This document shows, piece by piece, positions 22,771-35,592 of a stretch of DNA of 64,000 nucleotides. Origin of the DNA: Sambucus nigra (taxonomy: Eukaryota > Streptophyta > Magnoliopsida > Dipsacales > Adoxaceae); assembly GCA_949130495.1 (NCBI GenBank), contig OX422215.1, positions 533,617,755 through 533,681,754 on the forward strand, read 5' to 3'. The position numbers and the translations under genes are program-made. Positions within the stretch are counted from its first letter, which is position 1; the number at the start of each line of letters is the position of its first letter. The notes beneath the pieces were generated by a model. That model saw only the letters and a program-made list of their open reading frames with translations, searched no databases and was not told where the DNA came from.

Positions 22771-24596
22771 ACATTGGTCCCGTATGAGGTGTTCGAGCCT
22801 CTCACGGACCGTTTGGGGGTATTTTGGGTTTTCGCCCTCTAGCGGCACGTTTTTAAGCCAAAGTCTAGATATTTTTAAATTATCGTCATATTCTCAAACC
22901 AGGAGTCCCATGACCACGCGGCCAGTTCCTATGAGTAACATTGGTCCTGTGAGAGGTGTTCCCACCTCTCATGAGCCTTGTGTGTGTGTGGGGGGGGGGG
23001 GGGGGGTGCCCTCTAACGACATGTTTTTAAGCGGCAGTCTAGATATTTTCAAATTATCATCATAATCTCAAACCGGGAGTCCCGTGACCACGCGATCAGT
23101 TCCTACAAGTTACATTGATCCCGTACGACGTGTTCTCGCCTCTCATGAGGCCATTGGGGGGGATCAAACGACATATTTTAATTTTAAGTCTATATATTTT
23201 CAAATTATCGTCATATTCTCAAACCGAGGTCCCTTGGCCACGTAGTTAGTTCCTGTAAATTACATTGGTTCCGTGCGAGGTGTTCCCGCCTCTCACGAGG
23301 CCGTTTGGGGTTTTGTCCGATAGCGGCATGTTTTTAAGCCCAAGTCTAGATATTTTCACATTGTTGTCATATTCTTAAATCGAGGGTCCCATGACCATGA
23401 GGTCTGTTCCTGCGAGTTACATTTGTCCTGTGCGAGGTGTTCGCAACTCTCACGGGGTCCATTTGGGAGTGTTTTGGGTTTTCGCCCTCTAACGACATGT
23501 TTTTAAGCCCAAGCATATATATTTTTCAATTATCATCGTATTCTAAAACTGGAGGTTTCGTGACCACGCAATCAGTTCCTACAAAATACATTTGTCCTGT
23601 GCGAGGTATTCGCGCCTATCACATGGTCGTTGGGGGGGGGGGGGAGGGGGTGATTGGGGTTTTCAGTCTCTAATGGCATATTTTTAAGCGTATAAATAGA
23701 TATTTTCAAATTATCGTCATATTGACAAATCGGGGGTCCCGTAACCACGCGATCTGTTCTTGCGAGTTACATTGGTTTCGCGTGAGGTGTTCGTACCTCT
23801 CACGGGACCGTTTGAAGGGTGTTTTGGGTTTTCACCCTCTAATGGCATGTTTTAAGCACAAGTATAGATATTTTCAATTTATCTTCATATTCTCAAACCG
23901 GGGGTCCTTTGACCACGCAGTTAGTTTTTACGAGTTATATTGGTCCCGTGCGAGGTGTTTGACCTCTCACGGGATCGTTTGGGGGGGATTTTTGCGCTAT
24001 AATGATATGTTTTTAAGCCTATAACTGATATTTTTAAATTATCATCATATTATGAAATCGGGGGTCCCTTGACCATGCGGTCAGTTCCTACGAGTTATAT
24101 TGGTCCCGTGCGAGGTGTTCACGCCTCTCACGGGGCCGTTTGGAGGGTGTTTTGGTTTTTCTCCCTCTAACGTCATGTTTTTCAACCCATGTCTATATAT
24201 TTTTAAATTATCGTCATATTCTCAAACGGGGGGTCCTGTGACCACACGGTCAGTTCCTGCGAGTTATATTGGTCCCGTGCGAGGTGTTCGCATCACTCAC
24301 GGGACCGTTTGGTGGGGGGGAGTTTGGGTTTTCGCCCTCTAACGACATATTTTTAAGCCTATATTGAGATATTTTCAAATTATCATCATATTCTCAAATA
24401 GGGGGTCCCTTGACCACGTGGTCAGATCCTGCGAGTTACATTAGTCATGTGCGAGGTGTTCGTGCCTCTCATGGGGCAGTTTGGGGGTTATTTTTGGTTT
24501 TCGCCCTCTAACGATAAGTTTTAAGATTATAACTAGATATTTTAAAATTATCGACATATTCTCAAATCGGGAGTCCCGTGACCACAAAACTCATTA
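22771..24596. repeat. Satellite array 1, monomer about 168-170 bp
   Basis: About eleven diverged head-to-tail monomers. Recurrent blocks in order are CTAACGACATGTTTTTAAGC, TCTAGATATTTTCAAATTA, TCATATTCTCAAACCGGG, GTCCCGTGACCACGCGGTCA, GAGTTACATTGGTCCCGTG, CGAGGTGTTCGCGCCTCTCA, CGGGGCCGTTTGGGG and TTTTGGGTTTTCGCCCTC. The GGTCCCGTG...CACGGGACC arms form a hairpin. The many short open frames are by-products of the repeat and are not genes. Confidence 0.97.
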
Positions 24597-24903
24597 ATTT
24601 TCCAACATATTATCCAATAATTAAACAAATAATTATCTCATACTCATTCTAATTATCCCGTACTCGTTCTAACAATATTATCCAATAGCAAGCCAATAAC
24701 CAATAATTATCCAACTGCCAAACCAAACAAAATCAATAATTATCCCGTACTCCTTCTATGGTGTAAATTTTTTTAAAACTAATGCATATATATAAATTAT
24801 ATAACTAAAGTCTAGAGTACCTAGTTCGTGCGATCCAAGAAGGCCATTAAATAGAGTATTTTGAATATGTGATTAGACCAAATTGATCCTAGTGCCCCCA
24901 GGT
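24597..24903. other. AT-rich flank between satellite and MITE
   Basis: Repeated ATTATCCAATAA and ATTATCCCGTACTC(A/G)TTCT pieces; no gene seen. Confidence 0.4.
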
Positions 24904-25854
24904 TAGGGATGGCAATTTTTCCCGAAAATTCGGATCTCCGCGGATACCCAAAAAAAAATCCCCTAAAATTAGGGGATGAGATCGGGTTCGGGGAGTAAAA
25001 AAAATCCTCGAAAAAGTTCGGGTCGGTTTCGGGTATAGCCTCGGGTCCCCACGGGGATACCCGAATTATTAATATAATATATATATAAGAGGGACATAAC
25101 CCTAGACCTAACCCACTTTTCTTTTTTTTGTCTACCTCATCTCTATTCGTCCGCCTCGTCCCTTCTAAAAAAACTCCCAAGTTAGAGAGCTCCCAATCCT
25201 TTGTTCGTCCGCCTCATTTCCTTTGTCCGTATACCTCATTTCCTCTGTACGTCCGCCATCATCTCCTCATCATCCCGCCTAAGTTAGAGAGCTCCTAAAA
25301 TCATGAGATATGTTTTGTATGTATTCTGTCCACATATCTATTTGGGATTTGTTATGTCTTGTAATAGATAATGTTAATAGTTATTTCATTTGAGATTTGT
25401 TTTGAATTTTTTTTTGAAATTTTAGATAGTGTTAACAGTTATTTCATTTGAGATTTGTAACAGATAATGTTAATGCGTATCTCATTTGAGATTTGTTTTG
25501 AAATTTGTGTACTTAACTGCTATTTTTTTGGGTTAACAACTAATGTTCTTGATTTGTTTTGTTATCCGGGATACTCAAAATCACAAATCGCATTTGATAT
25601 TTGTTCTTTTGATTTGTTTCGTTAACAGATAATGTAACTGTTATTTTTTTATTTGCACTTTGGAGTTATAAATGATTTTTTTTATATTAAAAAAGGGAAA
25701 TGGGTTCCCTGTGGGGAAACCGATACCCGTTTTAAACGGGGACGGGGATCCCCAAACCCGTTATAACGGGGAATGGGGCGGGGATGGGGATTTCTAACGA
25801 GGTCGGGGATGGGGATTCTTTCCCCGATCCCGAATCGACCCATTGCCATCCCTA
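24904..25854. mobile_element. hAT-type non-autonomous element (MITE-like), 951 bp
   Basis: Terminal inverted repeats are TAGGGATGGCAAT (24904) and ATTGCCATCCCTA (ending 25854). The flanking 8-bp target duplication is CCCCAGGT / CCCCAACT, 6 of 8 matching. Subterminal DNA is rich in GGGGAT, CGGGTA and complementary units. No transposase frame is present. TIR and TSD size place it in hAT. Confidence 0.85.
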
Positions 25855-26235
25855 CCCCAACTTATTCTTTACATGTACATTTATTTATCAGTTTCTTTGA
25901 TACAATCTTCATAAAATGAAGCTAAATTAACTTCATTTTATAAAGACTTCATCTAATCAACAAATGCATATGTTTAGGAACACATGAAAATTGAGATGGG
26001 TCAGTTTAATCCAATTGCAAACTCAAATGACTCTATTCTCAAACCAAGCATCTTGTGAAAGTAACTAAACATTCAAATGAATATAACATATTATCAAAAG
26101 TGAACTTACATAAATCATATCAAACATTTGTAAAAGTAACTAAACATTCATTTATCAAAGTAAAGCGCTAATACAATAGCAATATCATAATAGGATACAA
26201 ATAAGATTGACAGGAATAAAATAATATTTTGATAC
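25855..26235. other. 3' flank of the second TNP2-like gene
   Basis: AT-rich, with short direct repeats (GTAACTAAACATTCA occurs twice, at about 26055 and 26135). No gene seen. Confidence 0.4.
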
Positions 26236-27667
26236 TCAGTCTTCCTTTAAATTAACTAAAAGATCCTTCAAATAAGGGTTGTTATCAGGAGCTGACTGGA
26301 GCTCTTTTGGAGTCTTTAATGCATCTTCTTGAGTAGTTATAGTCTTTGGTGCATGAAAAAAAATAGACCAATTGCCATCGTTTATGCACTTCGAGTAAAA
26401 TAGCTTCTTTACGTTCTGAAAAGCAAAATATAAGGCTCGTCGACTCTACGATCTTTACTCTTCAACTTTGATAAATCTACCATAGTAAGTTTGGAGTTAG
26501 TATCAACTTTGCAAGCATTCGTTGTATCCTACACCTTTACCCAATCGTAATAAAATATGGTTTTGGTGAATTTTAAGTAATCAAGTTATAGTATTTGTTG
26601 GATTATCCCATAATAGGTTAGTACCATATTCTTTGGATTTTTATCACTTTTGCTAGCGATTCAGGTGGTCAAGGCAAACATTGATATTCCACTATTTTGC
26701 ACGAAAACTATTACCTTTTGCTAGGCGTGTAAGTCTATAAGGGACGTCACCTCTTTTTAAAAGCTGGATTTATTAATGAATTTGTATTATGTCATGTTTT
26801 TATCACATATGAATAAATAACCGCACACATAAGATGTGAAAATTACCTCTTTTGACACCCATGCCCTAAAATCAGTTGTTGTGAAATTTATCTTTTGATT
26901 TAGAGAAATTTTATTCTCGTACTTCCTACTAATAAATTGTAGAGTTTGGATCATGAAATATAAAATACTTATAATCAAATAAGAAGAATTCAGTAGATAC
27001 TCATTCTCTCCAGTCTTCGACTTCATCTTGTGATTCACAGACATAACGAGCTGCTTGATCGTATTGTAAATTTATGAGTTTCACCTCTTTAGGGTTCCCA
27101 AATGACAATTCGTCCTCAAACTCGTCATGTTCCCCGATCACTCGGTCTCTACGCGGATTGAATCTCCTTACCTCTTGTTCTGGCATATGTTCCCTAGAGT
27201 ATATTGATGATTCCACCATTATGTATTCTTCAGTAATTGACCCTTCAATATACCGTGTATTCTTTACATAATCTTTGAACATTTTCATCAAGAACTCAAA
27301 AGAATACATCCAACGATACCTAATGGGACCACATAATAAAGTTTCATCGCATAAATGCACCGGTGGATGCTGATATCAAAGAATGACGGAGGAACATATT
27401 TCTCTAATACACAAAATGCCTCGATTAAAGTTGATTTCACACCTTTAAAGTGCCTTATATTTACCACTTTTGCGTAAAGTAGGGTGAAACACAAACTGAT
27501 TTGTATAATTACCCGACTGAGATTTTATGTGTTTAGAAAAGTAATGCCAAAATAATAGAGGGATTAATTAGATGATTACGTGCCAGTCGTGAGACTTGCA
27601 TTATTTCAAGTCATTTTCTTGGTAGCTTACTACCCTATGTAAATTACCAGAATAATCGGTTGGAGTC

Positions 27668-30658
27668 TATAATACCCCGTACTTTTGGCTATATTTATTT
27701 TTGGGATTAATTAATTAAATGCGTATTAATTGGAAATTAATCCGGGTTATAAATACTAACGATATGCGAGTTGGTATTTGATTATGTGCATACATGTTTT
27801 GATATATGTATTTGGTATTATAAAAGTTGTCGTGAGATTTATATACGGCATTTTAGAAATTTTGTTGAGACGCGTGGGACCGCCGCGTCACGGTGTAATG
27901 TTTTGATTATAAAAAGTGAATTTAAAATCTATAATCCGTATGGTAATTTTGAGTGCGCCAACGCGTCTGGAGGGGTCGAGATAGTCAGAAAACACTAGCC
28001 GGGGGTATAGTTTGGGTCCCGGGGCATTTTTAGGCCATACCGACAATTTAAAGGGTATTTTGGTAATTTTACATTTTGAGGAATTAAAAGTGACGAAAAT
28101 TGGGAGTTTTAATCTGATGTGGATTTAACCCACTAAACCCACTAACCAACCCATATTAACCCATTAAGCTACGGAGGCTATCATTAGGTTTACAAATTTT
28201 CCCAAAGAAAACCCTAGCCACCTTAAGCCACCATTGGAGGAGAAGCTTGGAGAGAGGGAATTCTGCAGAAATCTTCACCAAACCAACACCAAAATCAGAA
28301 ATCCAATCAAGGCAAGTGTTTTAATCATATTTAAATTCGTAGAATGTTTCTTCCATGTTAGAAAATTGATGAATTACAACTGTTCTTGAAAGATAATGAA
28401 AACCCATGTAGTTTGGAGCTTAGAACTTGAAATTATTGAGGAGAATTGCATGTAGAATGATAGGTAGATAATTATTCTCATGATATCTGTGATAGGAAGG
28501 AATTAAAACGAATTTATAGTGAGTTAATTCATGATTCAAAAGTTAGGGTTCATGTTCTTGAAATAATTGGGGAAAAAGTGTAGAGATTTATATTTTGGTT
28601 GATGTTAAAGAGATTTAATCCTTGTAAACATGTTAGGAGTTGACTTGAATATGTTTAGGATGAATTAGAGACCCTAAAACGTTGTTGGGATGAACTTTGG
28701 AAGAGATTAGGAGTGATAAAATTGGATAAAAATGAGATGGGGAAAAATCTGGGACGAAACTGGCAGCTCGTTAGAAGTCCTTACCCAGGTCGTTCGAACG
28801 AACTCGTTCGAACGAGCTTCTAACGAGTTGACCAGTCGCTGCTAACGAAAAGGGATTTCATTCGATATCTCGTTCGAACGAGATATCGTTAGAAGGTACA
28901 GTTCGTTCGAACGAACTGGAATCTCGTTCGAACAGCCTCATTCGAACGAGACTTCTAACGAGTTGACAGAGGAATCTCGTTCGAACAGTCTCGTTCGAAC
29001 GAGACTTCTAACGAGTTGACAGTTTGGTCCTTTTTGGACTGTTTTGATTTTTGGAGTCCCGTAAACTTGTTCGAGGATATAGATAACCTTCCTTTGATGA
29101 TGTAAGGATAGATTTGGGACTTTTGGGTTATTGCAAGGAGTAAATTTATGTACGAGAGATTTAATTCAATGAACCATTTGGGTTGAGACGTGAGTGTCTA
29201 CTACGACGTGAGAATCGATTATGGCGCGTATGATGATAAACTGGAATAATATAAGTGTAGATATTATAAGTTAGTACGAGAAAGCGATATGTACTACGAT
29301 TAAACTACGGGATTACTAAGACGTGTGTTTACTTAGTACTGGTATATGATTTGTGTGTATGACATACCTACCATACTTGCTATCATGGGAGGTTTGCGTT
29401 CGCTTAGGGCCCTCTAATCCTTGTGTTGCCCGGATTTAGACTGGTTACCTTGATGAACATAGGTCATAGAAAGACTTATTGGGATATTAATAAGTCCGCT
29501 GATCGTAGGAGCGTAGGTATGTGCGTGACCTATGTGATGTGACTGTGTTCGCCTCCACTATTTGTGATGTGTGTTATCTGAACTATTCCTGAGAGATTCG
29601 GAATATGTGATCCTTATGTACGTGATGTACCGGGATGGATAGCAGAGTATGTGTGCACCGCAACTTAGTTCTCGGGGTGCTTATATTGTATATTTATGAG
29701 GTGAATAATATACACTTAATTAATGAGAACCTTCATGTTATTGTTGTGAATATAATTACAATATTGTTTCGAGAAATATAGCGAGTTAACTGATAGTGAT
29801 ATATATATTGCATTTGAGCATCTGAGTTTACGTTAAACCCCTACGTAATTACGAGCATTATAATGTTAATAGAACCGAGTAATATGGGTAGGACCTATGA
29901 TAGTCTAGCTAGAGATGATGTCACTTAGCTAGTGGTTTGCTTCGTTATAGATGGGTACTTACGTTAGGAGTGCACAGTTAGACGAGAGGTGAGAATATCA
30001 TGTGAGTGCACGTCCTAACATGTACTTTTCATTTAATGTTTTAAATGTTTTTAAAGCACTTGCAGGTTTTTAAAATATAACTCCACATTCGGGCTCTGAC
30101 CCGTTTGCTTTTCAAATCTTTTTCTTTGTAAAACCATTTTAGGTGCCCAACCACAAGGACACCATGCATAGGACATTCATTCAGGTGACGAGCTGTAGCT
30201 GTTTGTGGAAGATACAGGGATTTGCTTGTAGACGCTTCTATCACTTGGATTCCAGAGTCACTATCTATCAGTTGTAGGGCCTGTTGCCCATTTCTATTTA
30301 GAGACATCTTTTACATTCCAGTTTTGTTTCAGACTTTGGCATGTATTATTTCAGTATTCAGTTTAGTTGTTTCAGTTGTGGGTTTGTAGTGAGGAGTTTT
30401 CCTCCAGATTTTATTTACATTATGTGACGGTTATTCGTTTTACTTCTGTATGGTGAATGGTGTTACTTATTTCTTCATTACACATTTGCATGTTAATCAG
30501 ACTTTAATTAAAATTTGGCAACTTACTTTTTAAATACTAGGTGGTTAGTAAAATTAAAATGTTTTCGACAGTGATGCTATTAACTGAGCCAACTTGGCAT
30601 TTTGAATTAATTTAATAAAGGAGTAGCTACCCGGTATTTAATTAGTCGGGGTGTCACA
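27668..30658 (+). mobile_element. Solo LTR of a Ty3-gypsy element, 2,991 bp
   Basis: It begins TATAATACCCCGTAC (the usual TG mutated to TA) and ends GGGGTGTCACA, the same end motifs as the LTRs at 51.8-62.3 kb. It is flanked on both sides by GAGTC (27663-27667 and 30659-30663), a perfect 5-bp target duplication. No internal domain, primer site or second LTR is present, so it arose by LTR-LTR recombination. It contains AAGGCAAGT (28309-28317) and a cluster of TTCGAAC palindromes (28785-29025). It lies inside the CACTA-2 TNP2-like gene. Confidence 0.93.
28785..29025. repeat. Cluster of eight TTCGAAC palindromes in the solo LTR
   Basis: TTCGAAC occurs eight times within about 240 bp, most copies inside longer dyads. 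Positions 28864-28887 form a perfect 24-bp palindrome around CGTTCGAACG, and CAGTTCGTTCGAACGAACTG (28899-28918) is a perfect 20-bp one. Between them recurs CTTCTAACGAGTTGAC. Confidence 0.92.
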
Positions 30659-32684
30659 GAGTCTTCAAGTATAACAACGTGTCTAAGATGATCTTCTTCT
30701 CACTAGTAGTATAAGTGAAAGTAGCCCGGGGGGTAGAACTTCTTCCTGTTGTAGTATTATTTTTTAGCCACAGTTTCTTCTTTATTTTCATATCCTGTAG
30801 ATCTTGGCGGGTCCGTTCTCCATCTTTGAAATGAGAGCCACCCAGACATGTTCCTATCGGATGTTCTGCAATATTATTCTTTGTGTAAATCATATAAATT
30901 ACATGCCTTACACGATGATATTTCCAAGACAGGAAATAAAAAATATTGATCACCTGAACCATGGCTTCGTTTTACTTGGGTCGTTCGGATCCCCCCAGCT
31001 TTACACTTTAGGTTTACAAACTGGGGGTGTTGAGACTACGTACTATTCTCTGTAGTCGCAGTCGTAGTCGCCGCCTTCTCTTTTATCTGCTGACTAGAAA
31101 GCCGAGCAGGTGGCATTCTACGCTCATGATCGATAGGCAAAAAATTTGACTTGTCGTTCCTAAAAGGGTGATTGGTCGGCAGAAATCTACGATGACCCGC
31201 GTAACTTGCCTTACTACTATATTATAGCCAACAGGCTTCAGTTTCCTCTTCACATATGGGACATCCATAATACCCATGAGCATTATAACCGGACAATGTC
31301 CTATAAGCACGAAGGTCGTGGATCGCCCACATCACCATTGCTTTAAGTGCGAACTCTTTGCCCTCACGAGAGCCGAATGTTGTCACACCCTTATCCCATA
31401 ACTCTTTAAGTTCTTCAATTATTGGTGCTAAGAATATATCAATATCATCATTGGGAGCCTTCGACCCAGGTATCAACAAAGATAAGAATTTAAAATCCTT
31501 TTTCATGCATAGTGTCGAAGGGAGACTTAAAGGTGCCATGAGAACTGACCAATAACTCTTACTAGACTTAAATTACCGAAAGGGTTAAATCCATCAATTA
31601 AGATTACAAGACGAACATTGTGCGATTCCTTTGCAAATTCATGGTATTGTGCGTTTGAAATTTTCCAGATGGGTGAATCAACTGGATGGCACATCAAATT
31701 CCCACTCACCTCGCATCGAGCGTGCCATGGCCTCCGCTATCCATGGTACAGTAAAAAATCATTTTAACCGTGGCCCAAGTGGAAAATACTTCAAAACCTT
31801 TTGTGGGACTTACGAGCACTTGCGATTTTTTTACAGGTTTGTCCTTTCCATTCTCACAAACCACATATTTAGGCTCATTGCATGCAAGACATTCATTCAT
31901 ATCTTCGTTCTCGTTGCGGTACAATATGTAATCATACTTGCATTAATGAATAGATTTGTATTTTAAACCCAAACCCTTCAAGCTCTTCTTCATGGTAGGA
32001 TAATTGTCTGGCAATGTGTTCTCTTTTGGGAGAATTTATTTAACCCACTTAAGAATTCCGGTTACGCTCTTCCCAGACAAACCATATTGACTCTTCAAAT
32101 TATGCGAACCAGTCATTGCATATAACACCGAGTGATCTTAATCGCAATCTTTATACAACGGTCCAGACGCAACGAGTTTCAACCGTATGTATTCCCGATA
32201 TTATGGTAGTCTAACATCAAATTTTTCATTATTCGTATCCATAGATCGGTGATTTTGATGGTTGTGGAGTTCATAAGCATCATCAATTAAGTTGGTCAAT
32301 GGACGATGTATTGATGAATCATGTACCACTTCTACTCATTAGGGTTCTGTTACGTGATCGGGTACCGATAATTCTTCTGGAACATAAGGTATATTTTTTT
32401 ACCATGGCATGTCCATATTTTATAGTCTTGACAGATTCCCCACTTTATTTAATGCAACTCAACGTCTTTTAATGACTTATATTTTTCTCTCATACAACGG
32501 GCCACGAACACGAAATTTTATCATTTATAAGATTTTTGAAAGCGTATTTAACAAATTATTGAACGACCTTTACATGATTATTTGTTATTCGGTTAGTCTC
32601 TCCCATCTACTCTTGGTATTGTGGGAATTCCATATGTCACAATCTTCAAATTTCAGTCCTATGGTAATAGGTTAAAAAAAACAG

Positions 32685-32840
32685 CTGAAACAAAAATAAT
32701 ATTCTTACAACTGAAAAAAAAAAAAATATTACAACCGAAACAAAACGAATATTCTTACAACTGAAACCAAATAAAAATTTATTTCAACTGAAACGAAAAA
32801 TGTTATTACAACTGAAAGGAAAGAAAATATTATTAGAACT
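32685..32840. repeat. Short tandem repeat, unit about 34 bp
   Basis: About five units of the type TTACAACTGAAAC followed by an A-rich spacer, upstream of the TNP2-like gene. Confidence 0.7.
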
Positions 32841-32889
32841 TGGTCAATAAATAAACTGGCTAAACAATAAAAGAGTTTGCATAATTCTT

Positions 32890-34433
32890 TAATTCCCTCC
32901 CTTCCTCGTTGTCAATGAGCATAGGTACATCTCCTCAGCCAGTGTATATTTCATCGACCATTGTTTGAGCCTCACCCCTACGTAAAGTTCTACTGTGTAC
33001 TGGAATTCCGACAACCATGGACATAAGTGTGCACACCCAAACAATCCTCGTGTCGCGTAAGTCCTTGAAATAGTACTGTTAACCATAGTCACCGTGAGTT
33101 GTTGATGATGATCCAAGCCCCGTGATAGGCAGAGGCACGGGGTCCCATGTTGGAGGAGTTGACATTTGGGAGGGGGATGTTGGATGAGGCGACATTTGAG
33201 AGGGGAATGTTAAAGGAGGCAACATTTGGGAAGGAAAACTTGAAGGGGAAGGATAGGGGAAACCTTGAGGATGAAGTTAAGGGTAACCTTGAGGAGGCAT
33301 TGGGGGACTATAACCTTGAAAAAGGATCACAAGTTGACCAATTTGATCAAACAAGATTCCTAGGTTATTTTTAATTTCCTGGACGCCCCTAACGATCTTG
33401 AACTGTTTTTATCAGTGGACGAAACATGATCCTTGATCGAAGAAAGCTCATCCACGAGAAGTGCAGTGTGTTGAAATTTTGTTTTTGGCATATGTGAGTT
33501 AATACCTTTTATCCTCCCACTTTTGTCCTTTTCAAAGGTCTAGATCAGGGCATCATTATCAGGGTGAAAGTCATCAGTAGGGCTCAAACCGGACCGACTG
33601 TTCAGCATCTTAGCCAAGTGTTGTGAAAATATATTATCTTTATCCTATCGAGCATAAACAAATAAGTTGTCCCGATTTGGTTGTTTATCATCATCTGGAT
33701 CATTATTTGTCCTACTCTCCCATTCATTCTTTAAATCCTCATAAGATTTGGATCCCAGTCTATGAATATCAGTTTTTGTGCCCTATTTTTTTTTGCTCCC
33801 TCTGCACAACCTTTTTCTCCTTCGCCTCATTCTCTAAAAAGTTATTCCACTGCTCCACCGGAATTTCAAAATTGGGAGGCACTCTCTCCGTCAAAGCCAG
33901 AATATCGAATCTCGTTGCCTCCTTCACAAAATGTTTCTACCGAAGGTTTCTCCAATAGGTCCTCAATGCTTCAGCAACCTGACATAGAACCTTACTCTAG
34001 GCACAATCAGGAAATGAGAAATGCTTGAAGAGTTGATCATATATGTCATCTTTGACGGCTTGATCAACAAGGCTCCATTTTTTTGGTCCACTGAGTCCCA
34101 CATTCATTTTTTCTTGCGATAAACACCGAGCTTTAAAGTTCAGCACGTCATTCCTATCACTCGTCGGGTTATTCCCGATAAGGGAGAACCCAATGGGCTT
34201 CTTTTGGATTAAGTGGTAGAAGTCGAGAGCATTGGATGGGAGTGTTGGAGCAACGGGGGTGCTAAATGAGCGTGGTGGAGCACTTGGAGTTAGACTTGGT
34301 TATGAATGAACCATTGGTGGAGTTGTGAATTCCCTAGAAATTAGTGTTGAGAATTCAGGTTGTGCACGAGATGGTGAACCTCATTGCGGTGTCACCTCGT
34401 CACTTGGTACCCTTGGGTTGTTTTCTCTCAACA
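32890..34433 (-). pseudogene. CACTA-2 TNP1-like gene (Transposase_24 family), decayed
   Basis: The minus strand reads RCLSQEKMNVGLSGPKKWS and then LVDQAVKDDIYDQL near 34100, and VPPNFEIPVEQWNNFLENEA near 33870. This matches the plant Transposase_24 pattern (RCLSQNK.HVGL.G..KW.LVD.AVRDDIWDQL; QW..L...W). The first ATG is at 34433 (MLRENNPRVPSDEVTP), followed by a Ser/Pro/Thr-rich region with stops. Near 33330-33150 is a repeated Pro/Asn/Ser-rich block (PNVASFNIPLSNVASSNIPL). In known CACTA elements this second protein binds subterminal repeats. It lies upstream of, and in the same orientation as, the TNP2-like gene; the two probably came from one element. Confidence 0.75.
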
Positions 34434-35592
34434 TTATCTACAAAAATGAAAAACTATAAGTGAGTAAATAATTATAATAATATGAAATTATAATTAATTA
34501 ATAAAACTTTTGACTATATATATGTGTGTACTTTTTTCAGAGTAAGACATTAGAATATGTACAATGCGTCTGATCTCCATCCATTCGGTATTAGTTTTTA
34601 AGAACCTACGAATTTTTACACGTGTCCAACTAGGAGGAATTTATCTATGATTGATGTTTAGATATCAGTGACATGAACTCGGGATCCCATCTTTTTCAAC
34701 TTGTTGGCAAAATTAAATTTTACATGCATATGGCAGAGACATCACAGTCTATGTCAATGCTCTTCTTAAGCAGTTGTATCCATAATAAGTGTTTTTTTCC
34801 ACCTTCTTCAACAACGTAACAAAGGCCAGGGCTACGTCAGGATTATGTATGTGAAATATATTTTCTATAACATCATCCCAATTTTCTCTAAGAAAAATAG
34901 AATACGATCGAACATGTAATCTTGCTGGAGATTAACTCCACGATTTACAAGGTAGTTAGATTGTTCGATCTTTTTATTTCCACACCTATAAATAAGAGTA
35001 CCCTCTATACGGCGTGCACTAATAAAAGATTTATGTGTGCGGTCCAATTTTCACCTCTCCCACCCTTGTTGCCAGTGATTATCACCGTGCCTCATTTTTC
35101 CTGAGAAAAGTATATGAGGGCGTGAATATGAGTCCTACAATTAATAGATCTAATTAATTAATAATTATTAAATCAAACATATGAGATATAAGGATATATT
35201 AGTTTGATCAAGATTTTGATTCATCACTATCCTTCTCTTAACCCCTTGCATTTTGGATCTCATCGATATGAAGTCCAACAACAACACGAGAAGTAGATGA
35301 AATGCCAAATTGATAAGTATGTACATTACGAGTCATTAAAATTTTGGGACATTTATACTTTGGGGTCCGCTAGTTCTTCATAATTACCTATTGGGGTCCG
35401 CTAGTTCTCGTATTTACTCATTGGGGTCCACGAGTTCTTTTCTTTTAATATTTTTAATAATTAATCTTTTTTTTCATTTAGTTAAGATTCTTTTTTAAAT
35501 TCTCCCTCATATTTATACTAGAGTTACTAAAATTGAAAAGTCAATAACTAAAACTCACGGATGGATAGGCCTTCAATACCATACCCCTACAC
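34434..35592. other. Unassigned stretch with a 30-bp tandem repeat
   Basis: No recognised gene. A minus frame at 35047-34865 (MDRTHKSFISARRIEGTLIY...) is open for 60 codons and may be another decayed exon of CACTA-2, but I cannot place it in a family. At about 35360-35440, TTGGGGTCCGCTAGTTCT occurs three times with a period of 30-31 bp. Confidence 0.45.

Larger units (their letters stand above)
26236..32640 (-). pseudogene. CACTA-2 TNP2-like transposase, decayed and split by a solo LTR
   Basis: The minus strand carries all TNP2 domains in order but with many stops and frameshifts. A degenerate Transpos_assoc N-terminus (about 32640-32400) is followed by DNYPTMKKSLKGLGLKYKSI and NENEDMNECLACNEPKYVV; then HPVDSPIWKISN, SHNVRL and DGFNPFGNLS; APNDDIDIFLAPIIEELKEL and GYYGCPICEEET; a block near 30850 (HRVRHVI, KNNIAEH, RTRQDLQDMKI); SHDWHVII; DUF4218 (GPIRYRWMYSFEF, GSITEEYIMVESSIYSREHM); and DUF4216 pieces (YDWV, NACKVD, DEPYILLF) ending in a TGA at 26238-26236. 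The solo LTR at 27668-30658 interrupts it between the TTSEKKI block and SHDWHVII. It is a different subfamily from CACTA-1, and dead. Confidence 0.9.

Noticed and set aside
24821..25180. 119-codon minus-strand frame
   Set aside because: It runs across the left TIR of the hAT MITE and has only low-complexity content from the MITE subterminal repeats.
28785..29025. TTCGAAC cluster as heat-shock elements
   Set aside because: Heat-shock elements need nTTCnnGAAn with two bases between TTC and GAA. Here TTC and GAA are directly joined.
33147..33374. Repetitive plus-strand frame (EEATFGRGML-like)
   Set aside because: It is the antisense of the Pro/Asn/Ser repeat in the TNP1-like pseudogene, where the known domain lies on the minus strand.
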